DNA of 41,882 nt from CAYYNP01 sp964472545 (GTDB lineage Bacteria > Planctomycetota > Planctomycetia > Pirellulales > Thermoguttaceae). The translations under genes and the position numbers were made by a program. Location: assembly GCA_964472545.1 (NCBI GenBank), contig CAYYNP010000049.1, forward strand, positions 1-41,882, given 5' to 3'. Positions within the stretch are counted from its first letter, which is position 1. Every line of letters begins with the position of its first letter. The notes under the pieces were generated by a model. It was not told where the DNA came from and ran no database searches. It worked only from the letters and a program-made list of their open reading frames with translations. This document shows, one piece after another, positions 35,558 to 41,882 of this stretch.

Positions 35558-37799
35558 GACAATTCGCATCACCACCGCGTCCCGTGCAGACAGCAGCGGT
35601 CTGAAACGCCGCCCGATCGCGTTCCGCGTGCTAACGCTGTGCGCGATACTGGCTTGTGCCCAGCCGATGCACGCGGGCGACGCGCCGAACGAAACCGCCA
35701 AACCAGAGGTACAAGCCGCCGACAATCTGAAGGCGGTCGGTGCCGCGGTGCGGCTTTACATGCTGTACAACGACGGACAACGGCCCGATCGCATCAGCCG
35801 GCTTTATGAGGACGGATTGATCCTCGATCCGCAGATGTTCGTACGGCCCGGGAGCGACAAACGCGTTCGCGACGCAGCCGGGATCGAAGAACTGACGGAC
35901 TATACGCTTCCCGACAAGACATCCCGGGATACGGGCATGCCGCTGCTTTGGGAACGGGAAACGCCCGCAGCTAACCGCCCGGCTGCGTACTATCGTGACG
36001 GTTCGGTGCGCAGCTTCGATCCGGACTCCGGACCCGTCCGCGTTGCGATCGACCCCAATGACGGCCAACGGCAGGGCCGAGACAACGGGAAGCCGCCCGA
36101 CCATGCCAAACCCGTGGAGGTCACCAAGGCGGACCCGTTTGACGGCAACCTGCCCGCACATCCCGTTCGCCGTGAGCCCGGCGACGGCCGCTCTCTCGAC
36201 AAGCCGTCCACCCAACCGGCAATCACATTCGACGAAGTGCTTTCAGCACTGCGATTCGAGGTCGCGGAAGAAACTATCCTCGAACGACTCAGAACGTCGC
36301 CCACTAGATTCACGCTCGGCAAAGCGCAAATCGAGCGACTCAAAGAGGCCGGTGCCACCGAGCGTGTCATCCAAGCCATGATTGCGGGCGAGAAGCCGAT
36401 CGCCAGGCTCCCCGACGGAATCGGCGTCGGCGAGGGGCTGGAGGTCACACGCTGGGCGAGCTACCGACTCGTGACGCGTTTCAATAAGGACCTCTGGACT
36501 CGCTTCCTGGACACGAGGATCAGCGGAGACGGCTCCAGAATCGCCCTGGCTACCGAACACGGCGTGTGGATTGTAGGTGCCGACGGAACGGGGTTGCAGC
36601 GGCTTTCGGAAACACGCGTCGGTCATGGCGGCGTGGACGTCTCGGTCGATGGAAGCACGATTGCATGGCACGACGCCAAGGGCGCCTACGTCTACAACGT
36701 GGAAGAAAAACAAAAAGCCACGATGCCCGAGGGGATCGGCACCTGGAGTTTGCGGCTGTCGGGAGACGGGAAATGGTTGTTCCTCTGGGACTACGGCACG
36801 GGATCCCTCTTTCGCCTTGCGAGCGACGGATCGGACGTTCGCAAGATCATGACCAACGGTCCGCCCGCGGAACTCTCGGGACACCCCGTCAACCGAAACT
36901 TGTGGGGTGCCGGCCTGCAAGTCGGCCCGGACGTCTCGCACGACGCGGCGCGGGTCGCATTCTCTTACGGCGGTGAAGCGTTTGTGATCAACGGCGACGG
37001 CGGCGGCCTGCGGATGTTGACGAACAATCGTCAGCAGAAGAGGCTGTACATGAACTACGTCAAGATCAGCGGGGACGGACGCCGCGTGAGTTGGCACTAC
37101 CCGACCGAACATCGCTTCGTGATCGCCGACCTGCAAGGCAATCTCATTGGTGAGCACGACGGTGTGACACACGTGGATCGCGCACGGCTGACCCGCGACG
37201 GCCGCTGGTTGTCGATCGGTCGGGGATGGCGGCTGCTGTCTGCCGACGGCTCGCAGCGAATGAACTTGACGCACGTCGGACACAACTATCCGAGAGCCGT
37301 CTCCGGGGCCTCAATGACGTCGATTTCCGACGACGGGCGACGAGCTTGTATGATGGTCACGGCAAAGTACGGCGAGATCAACGGATACCAGCAGGTCCTG
37401 GTAGTAGATCTCTATCCCGAGAGCTTGGCCGGTCTTCCCAAATTGGAGAATGTCCGCGTGGTGCCGCGATCCATGCCCAACGACGGTTCCGAGCGCGCCA
37501 CACTGACGGTCAAGGCAACCGACGAATCGCTCGACGTGGTGATGGGCTTCCTGATGAAGGACGACTATTACGGCGCCACCAGCGAGTACGGCGCCGTGCA
37601 TGCCTTCGACGATGGCGTCCGATACGGCGACGAAACCGCTGAGGACGGAGTGTTTACGAGCAATCAACTCCACCTGCGTCCTTCTGATCCCGACAGAGCC
37701 GTTCCACCCGGGCCCGTGAATCTCAGGGTGTACGCCGTCAACCGTGAAGGCAACATGCTGTTGGTCGACATTGCCGGGTTGGAATCGCGAAGTCCGTAG
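35526..37799 (+). CDS. Secreted TolB/WD40-like beta-propeller protein overlapping the immunity gene
   Basis: A 757-residue exported protein. A basic N-terminus leads to a signal peptide (about residues 30-50, ending MHAGD). Residues about 65-120 resemble the C-terminal part of planctomycete pseudopilin-like proteins (NLKAVGAAVRLYMLYNDGQ, then LDPQMFVRPG). About 233-291 is a helical SHOCT-like motif (IERLKEAGATERVIQAMI). About 310-620 is a TolB/WD40-like propeller (ISGDGSRIALATEHGVWIV, LSGDGKWLFLWDYG, ISDDGRRACMMV). The C-terminal domain contains FDDGVRYGDETAEDGVFTSN, an Asp-rich calcium-type loop. The start at 35526 has GGAGGGTGG upstream and lies inside the end of the immunity gene, so translation is coupled. 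It may be the third component of the toxin operon or only a co-transcribed neighbour. Confidence 0.8.
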   Translation: MTSSICSPRRRTIRITTASRADSSGLKRRPIAFRVLTLCAILACAQPMHAGDAPNETAKPEVQAADNLKAVGAAVRLYMLYNDGQRPDRISRLYEDGLILDPQMFVRPGSDKRVRDAAGIEELTDYTLPDKTSRDTGMPLLWERETPAANRPAAYYRDGSVRSFDPDSGPVRVAIDPNDGQRQGRDNGKPPDHAKPVEVTKADPFDGNLPAHPVRREPGDGRSLDKPSTQPAITFDEVLSALRFEVAEETILERLRTSPTRFTLGKAQIERLKEAGATERVIQAMIAGEKPIARLPDGIGVGEGLEVTRWASYRLVTRFNKDLWTRFLDTRISGDGSRIALATEHGVWIVGADGTGLQRLSETRVGHGGVDVSVDGSTIAWHDAKGAYVYNVEEKQKATMPEGIGTWSLRLSGDGKWLFLWDYGTGSLFRLASDGSDVRKIMTNGPPAELSGHPVNRNLWGAGLQVGPDVSHDAARVAFSYGGEAFVINGDGGGLRMLTNNRQQKRLYMNYVKISGDGRRVSWHYPTEHRFVIADLQGNLIGEHDGVTHVDRARLTRDGRWLSIGRGWRLLSADGSQRMNLTHVGHNYPRAVSGASMTSISDDGRRACMMVTAKYGEINGYQQVLVVDLYPESLAGLPKLENVRVVPRSMPNDGSERATLTVKATDESLDVVMGFLMKDDYYGATSEYGAVHAFDDGVRYGDETAEDGVFTSNQLHLRPSDPDRAVPPGPVNLRVYAVNREGNMLLVDIAGLESRSP

Positions 37800-38245
37800 C
37801 GAACGGAAGGTCCGCTTTGAGTTTGGCTCCGGAGGCGAAGACCTGGCCGCTCTTCAGATCGGCATCGTTGGCTACCGTTTGACCGGGGTCGACGTATTGC
37901 CGGGCGAGTTTGACGTACCGCGACTGCCCGCCGCACGCGCCGGTGTTTCCGACCGCCGATGACACCGAAGGTCGAGGGAGTGTAGAGGCTTGCCGTCCCG
38001 TCGCGCAGCGACATGACGCTTGCCGTGCCTCCTCCGATATTCCGGTCCGACAGAACGCCATACGCCTTGGGGAAATCAGAGTCCGAAGGGAACTCGAGTC
38101 GGCTCGCTGAGGTGGTGAGAGCCGTACGTCGAAGCAGTACGCCTGGAAGTTCTGCTGCGGATGAGTCTCCTCCGGTCGTGGCGACCAACCTATCGCAGCC
38201 GATGAGTACGGGAATTTGGAATGCTATGCCACTGAGGCTCCTCAT
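37800..38245 (-). pseudogene. Frameshifted remnant of a conserved hypothetical gene
   Basis: Read on the minus strand from an ATG at 38245, one frame gives a protein-like sequence with KAYGVLSDRNIGGGTASVMS and LRDGTASLYTPSTFGVIGG, which recalls a small family I have seen in planctomycetes and myxobacteria (GTASLY...GGGVIGGGxH). The frame then turns to Arg-rich nonsense after KHRRVRRA, while the neighbouring frame continues sensibly (SRYVKLARQYVDPGQTV). The shift is at about 37915-37930. Downstream it runs into the end of the propeller gene, so the 3' part is also missing. It fills most of the 695-base gap 37800-38494. A sequencing error cannot be excluded. Function unknown. Confidence 0.45.
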
Positions 38246-38494
38246 CGACTCTACGCAATCTCCAATGCCGCCGGTGAGACGCACCGAAATCCCGATCTCT
38301 CTCGGCATGCGTCTGGTGTCCTGAATTCAAACCCGAGCTTCTCGTGCTCGGCGCGGCCCGCTCGCGTGGTGGGAGCGGTTCGCTACCACGAGCCTGCAAT
38401 GCATCGCTCTACGGAGGCTCAGTTTCCGTTCTTGACACGGATCTCGGTTTCCACTCGAATATCAGAAGTCATCCGATACCAGAAAGGAGCCGCA

Positions 38495-39379
38495 ATGGAC
38501 GTGACGGACCTGTTCGACGAGAGAGGCGGAAGACCGGTCATCTCATTTGAGTTCTCTCGCCCCAAGACGGAGAAGGCGACTGCCAACCTCGAGCATGCGC
38601 TCGATAAGTTGGCCGAGGCGAATCCGGATTACGTCTCGGTGACTTTTGGCGCCGGAGGTTCGACGCGCGAAGGTTCCTTCGAGCTTGTTGAGAAGCTCAA
38701 GGACGGGCGCGATCTGCCCACGGTCGCTTATCTCGCGGGCGTCGGCCTGGGCCCCGGCGACCTGGTTGCCTGCCTGGACAAATTCAAGGCGCTGGGAGTC
38801 GAGACGCTCTTCGTGATACGTGGCGATCCCCCCACCTGGGACGAAAGCTACGCCCCTGATCCCAAATCGCTTTCGTACGCCTCCGACATACTGGCTTTTA
38901 TCAAGAGCCGCTACGACTTTCGCCTGGGCGCCGCGGTCTATCCGGAGGGCCACATTGAAGCGGAGAGCATCGAGAAGGACCTGGCGTACGCCAAGCTCAA
39001 GCAGGACAACGGTGCCGAGTACCTCGTGGCTCAGTACTTCTACGACAACCGTTTCTTCTTCGACTTCGTCGAGCGGGCCAGGTCTGCCGGCGTCACGGTA
39101 CCCATCGTGCCGGGCGTCATGCCGATCTACACGGTCAAGCTGATGGAGAATCTGGCCAAGGTGTGCGGCGCCACCATCACGGCTCCCATACGTGACGCCC
39201 TGGCCAAGCTGCCGCCGGACGACAAGGAAGCCGTGTCCCGGTTCGGCGTCGACTTTGCCGCCGAGCAGTGCAGAGGCCTCCTCGAGTACGGTGTGGCAGG
39301 ACTGCACTTCTACACCATGAACCGCTGGAAGTCGGTTACCTCGATCCTGTCGACCCTCCGCAAAGAAGGCCGCCTGTAG
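38495..39379 (+). CDS. metF: Methylenetetrahydrofolate reductase
   Basis: A 294-residue FAD enzyme reducing 5,10-methylene-THF to 5-methyl-THF for methionine synthesis; normal MetF length. Signatures: ISFEFSRPKTEKA (the catalytic-glutamate region), SVTFGAGGSTR, LFVIRGDPP (FAD/folate site Asp), YFYDNRFFFDFVERAR, VPGVMPIYT and GLHFYTMNRW near the C-terminus. The start at 38495 has AAAGGAG 5 bases upstream; the open frame extending to 38216 has no family similarity. It appears to be a single-gene unit. It consumes one-carbon units at the methylene level, but nothing ties it directly to the formaldehyde/formate module at the other end of the window. Confidence 0.95.
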   Translation: MDVTDLFDERGGRPVISFEFSRPKTEKATANLEHALDKLAEANPDYVSVTFGAGGSTREGSFELVEKLKDGRDLPTVAYLAGVGLGPGDLVACLDKFKALGVETLFVIRGDPPTWDESYAPDPKSLSYASDILAFIKSRYDFRLGAAVYPEGHIEAESIEKDLAYAKLKQDNGAEYLVAQYFYDNRFFFDFVERARSAGVTVPIVPGVMPIYTVKLMENLAKVCGATITAPIRDALAKLPPDDKEAVSRFGVDFAAEQCRGLLEYGVAGLHFYTMNRWKSVTSILSTLRKEGRL

Positions 39380-39671
39380 CCGGCTTCTCCGGCAAGACTG
39401 CCAACGACGACGAGCAGCGGTGGCGCAGCACGTCGACAAGGGAGCCACGTTACGTGGAGACACAAGCGAGTGCGGCCGGCGGCGTGGGCGATGGCGAGGG
39501 CGTGGGCGATGGCGAGGGCCTGGGCGATGGCGAGGGCCTGGGCGATGGCGTTGGACGTCGACGGACGGATCGTGGCAACGCTCGAAGATGGGCCGGTCTG
39601 TTGCTTTGCGGCAGAAGTCATTTGCCGTGGGGTACGTTACTGACGTGTCTGGTCGAGCGTTAGCAGGTTGA
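39380..39671. other. Non-coding or decayed sequence after metF
   Basis: A weak hairpin GCCGG-CTTCT-CCGGC overlaps the metF stop (39379-39393). The rest has open frames only by base composition, and includes the 18-bp tandem repeat. No gene is supported. Confidence 0.5.
39484..39550. repeat. 18-bp tandem repeat, three full copies plus a partial
   Basis: Units 39484-39501, 39502-39519 and 39520-39537 share gtgggcgatggcgagggc (the third starts with c), followed by a partial unit to about 39550. In one plus frame the unit would read VGDGEG. It is likely a slippage-prone minisatellite in decayed sequence; an expressed Gly/Asp-rich linker is possible but no gene frame supports it. Confidence 0.7.
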
Positions 39672-40382
39672 AGACCCGCCCACAGCGCCGGCGTTCCGCA
39701 AGATTACGCGGCACCGAAGCCGGCGCCTCGCAAAACGTACTGGTGGCACACCGATCCGGTCCATTCCTTCCACGAGATCACGAACGATCTCCGGCACGAC
39801 GGGGTCGAGAGCCATGAGCCGCTCTCGTTCAGGATCGATCTGCCCAGGGGCACGTACCGGGTTGAAGTTTCCATTGGCCACCTAACGGAACCTCGTTACA
39901 GCATCGACGTCGGTGCCAGCGTGATCGTCAACAGCGCGCGGGGCGGCCACGAGTCGGACGAGAAGTTCTATCGCGAAACGCTGCGGCTGGTAGATATCTA
40001 TCTGGCGGCCGGTAGTCGTCCGACCCGCTGGTTTGTGCAGACCTGGTATACGCACCCGAAGCAGATCGTACCCGTAGATGCCCCGTACACGCTGAGCGTC
40101 CGCAACCACACGAAGTCCCTCTGGCACGACGTCTTCGCCTTCCAAGACCGGTTCGAGAACCCGGCCCGGCGCGTCGGACCAGGGCTTTCGCCCGGCGCGG
40201 CGCCGGCGAAAAGCGGGGAAAAGTGTCATGCAGCCGTGACCAGCGAACACCTCCGGCGACGCCCTTCGGCCGGCAATGGCCAATCGGTCGCCGGGCCTCG
40301 CGAAGCGTTTTGCCCCCCTGGCGAGTTACTCACCTGCGTTTCTGTCCGGATTCCGGTTGCCCGCCCCCGAAAGTTGGTATAA
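39672..40382 (+). pseudogene. Start-less coding remnant of a larger protein
   Basis: The plus frame is open from just after a TGA at 39669-39671 to a TAA at 40380-40382 and reads like real protein up to about 40180. Examples are TYWWHTDPVHSFHEITNDL, RIDLPRGTYRVEVSIGHL, FYRETLRLVDIYLAAGSR and RWFVQTWYTHPKQIVPVDAP, a beta-rich sequence resembling a carbohydrate-binding or jelly-roll domain. There is no start codon with a ribosome site before it; the first ATG-like start in frame is internal at 39921. The last 60 or so residues are low-quality Arg/Pro-rich. I cannot name the family. It is probably a fragment left by deletion of a secreted protein gene. Confidence 0.45.
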
Positions 40383-40383
40383 T
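40357..40383 (+). promoter_or_regulatory. Candidate promoter (TTGCCC-15-TATAAT) for the LamG protein gene
   Basis: TTGCCC 40357-40362 and TATAAT 40378-40383 with a 15-base spacer, the same arrangement as at 13317-13343. It would give a leader of about 220 bases before 40610, in which I see no gene. Confidence 0.4.
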
Positions 40384-40609
40384 CAACGATATTCCCTAAC
40401 GCATTTGGCAGAGGCTTCGGCCGCGGCGCAGGGGGAGCGTTGGTGCGTTTCGTGCAGCGGACGCACTCGCCTGCCCGGCGGCATTGGCGACGGCCCATCG
40501 ATTGGGCATTCTCATACGGCGTGCGGTGTACGACCGGCTCGAGCGCGAAGGGCCGGCTCTGGTTGATTTCCTCGGTCGACGATTTCCATTGGATATTGGA
40601 GTTCGTGTC

Positions 40610-41882
40610 ATGGTTCGCTTGATAACGGCCTCGTTGTTTGTCGTTTCGCTCTGTTTTGTCGGCGCCGCGCGGGCAATCCCCCGCGCCGCGACGCTTGCTC
40701 TTGCGGCGATTCTGCTGGCCGGCGCCGGAAACGTCTCGGCCGACATTCTTGAAACGCCCTACTGGGAAGCCGTCCTGGCCGACAACCCGGTCGCCTACTG
40801 GCGGTTCGAGGAAACCGACGGCACCACGGCGTTCGATTCCTCGGGCAACGGGTTGCACGGGACCTACGTAGGTGGCGTAACGCTCGGCATCCCTGGAGTG
40901 CTCGACGACGAGCCGAATCAGTCAATCGTCCTCGACGGCAGCACGGGCTACATCAACGTGCCACCCAACTCCCGATTGAATCGGTTGCGAAACAACTTCA
41001 CGATCGAGGGTTGGGTGAAGAATGGCGGCATGCGTGTTTCTACCCGCGACAATACAAGCACCGGTGGGTACCAGTACGGCCAAGGCCGCTACGGAGGCGG
41101 TTTCACAACGTTTACGATCAAGGACTATAGCAAGCCTTTCTCACCACCTTTCCCGGAAGATGAATGGCTTCACTGCGCCATCGTGTTCGACTCGGACAAC
41201 AACGCGCGCTTCTTCGCGAATGGCGAATACATGGGCGCCGACTGGGGCTCTCGCCCGGCGAACGTGAATTCGCAGCCGTTGAACATCGGCAGGCACCCGA
41301 TCGCAGATCACGGCGGCAGCCACAACTACCTCTCCGGCAACATCGACGAAATCGCGATCTACAACCGGGCGCTAACCGCCGACGAAATCCAAGAGCACTT
41401 TCTGATCGGCTTCCCGTTTCCCGATATCCGTGTGTTGGATCGCCGCGTCTTCTACAACAACGCTGCGCTTGGGGAGAACGCTGTCGCGTCGGACAAAGTG
41501 GCCCTGATGCCGGGAGAAACCGCGACGTTCGACAACTACACCAGCTATGCCCGTGGTATCAACGGGGTGATGGTCGACGTGCAGGATTTCGTCGATCTCT
41601 CCGGCCTGACAACCGAACAGATCGGCGACTACCTCCAGTTCCGCATCGGCAACGACGACGATCCGGACGCCTGGGGCGACGCCCCGCCGATACTCGACGT
41701 GGCCGTTGCGCCGGGCGAAGGGGTCGATGATTCCGATCGCGTGACGATCACCTGGGAAGACTATGCGATCCAGAACGAGTGGCTGCAAGTCACGGTGCTG
41801 GCCAACGAGTTGACCGGGCTGGCCGACGACGACGTGTTCTACTTCGGCAACGCCGTGGCCGAGGCCGGCAACTCCGGCGAAG
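40610..41882 (+). CDS. Secreted LamG/concanavalin-domain protein, truncated by the window edge
   Basis: The frame is open from an ATG at 40610 through the last base (424 residues seen). The N-terminus has two hydrophobic stretches (about 3-22 and 27-44), the second ending in a plausible cleavage site NVSADI. Residues about 50-265 are a LamG/concanavalin-like domain: NPVAYWRFEETDGTTAFDSS, GLHGTYVGG, NFTIEGWVKNG, EWLHCAIVFD and the closing GNIDEIAIYNRALTADEIQE. The following region (about 270-424) contains DVFYFGNAVAEAGNSGE, a string that in planctomycetes I associate with proteins ending in dockerin-like or PEP-CTERM regions; that end lies outside the window. It likely binds or processes polysaccharide outside the cell. 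The start could also be internal, skipping the first hydrophobic stretch; no strong ribosome site was seen. Confidence 0.8.
   Translation, partial: MVRLITASLFVVSLCFVGAARAIPRAATLALAAILLAGAGNVSADILETPYWEAVLADNPVAYWRFEETDGTTAFDSSGNGLHGTYVGGVTLGIPGVLDDEPNQSIVLDGSTGYINVPPNSRLNRLRNNFTIEGWVKNGGMRVSTRDNTSTGGYQYGQGRYGGGFTTFTIKDYSKPFSPPFPEDEWLHCAIVFDSDNNARFFANGEYMGADWGSRPANVNSQPLNIGRHPIADHGGSHNYLSGNIDEIAIYNRALTADEIQEHFLIGFPFPDIRVLDRRVFYNNAALGENAVASDKVALMPGETATFDNYTSYARGINGVMVDVQDFVDLSGLTTEQIGDYLQFRIGNDDDPDAWGDAPPILDVAVAPGEGVDDSDRVTITWEDYAIQNEWLQVTVLANELTGLADDDVFYFGNAVAEAGNSGE

Noticed and set aside
39484..39550. Possible CRISPR array
   Set aside because: Units are contiguous 18-mers with no spacers, and no cas genes are present.

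Overview
The window looks like a chromosomal segment of a GC-rich planctomycete, probably Pirellulales-like. The grounds are several secreted PQQ/BamB-type beta-propellers, a PEP-CTERM-anchored sugar dehydrogenase, a DUF3311 protein next to a sodium:solute symporter, a LamG-type secreted protein at the right edge, a Tat-exported unknown, and GC-rich inverted repeats between genes. This is inference from gene content; no rRNA or tRNA gene is present to confirm it.

Layout. 1-202: nothing recognised. 203-7895 (minus): a PEP-CTERM glucose/sorbosone-dehydrogenase-like protein, then a C1 oxidation module of NAD-dependent formate dehydrogenase (molybdopterin alpha subunit plus fused NuoE-NuoF beta subunit) and glutathione-independent formaldehyde dehydrogenase, together converting formaldehyde to CO2 with NADH. 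8308-9324 (plus): a secreted NHL propeller. 9358-13101 (minus): a four-gene operon of a HemN/HemW-like radical SAM enzyme, a chorismate-lyase-like (DUF98) protein, a flavin halogenase-like oxidoreductase and a 4HBT thioesterase, reminiscent of part of an aryl-polyene type pathway. 13514-17090 (plus, divergent): a CysJ-like diflavin reductase, an iron-type alcohol dehydrogenase and a small membrane protein. 17407-26787 (plus): a tightly packed row of two PQQ-like propellers, a LuxE/PaaK-like adenylating enzyme, a LuxC/ALDH-like dehydrogenase, DUF3311, an SSS symporter and a third propeller. 26938-29154 (minus): a Tat-exported unknown, a small unknown and an IscA/ErpA-type Fe-S carrier.

29789-37799 (plus) is the most striking locus. 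It holds a 1498-residue secreted protein ending in a Hint autoprotease and an HNH-like nuclease tip, then an ankyrin-SUKH fusion that looks like the cognate immunity protein, and a third, overlapping gene for a secreted TolB/WD40-like propeller. A strong promoter (TTGCCA-17-TATAAT) lies upstream. The toxin tip is markedly AT-rich, as expected for exchangeable polymorphic-toxin tips. 37800-38245 carries a frameshifted minus-strand gene remnant, 38495-39379 encodes MetF, 39380-40609 is decayed sequence with a short tandem repeat and a start-less coding remnant, and 40610 to the right edge is a truncated LamG-domain secreted protein.

Several intergenic gaps hold long imperfect palindromes (6581-6646, 7957-8037, 26828-26940, 29354-29490) that look like dispersed MITE/REP-type elements. 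Perfect TATAAT hexamers stand upstream of five of the plus-strand transcription units.
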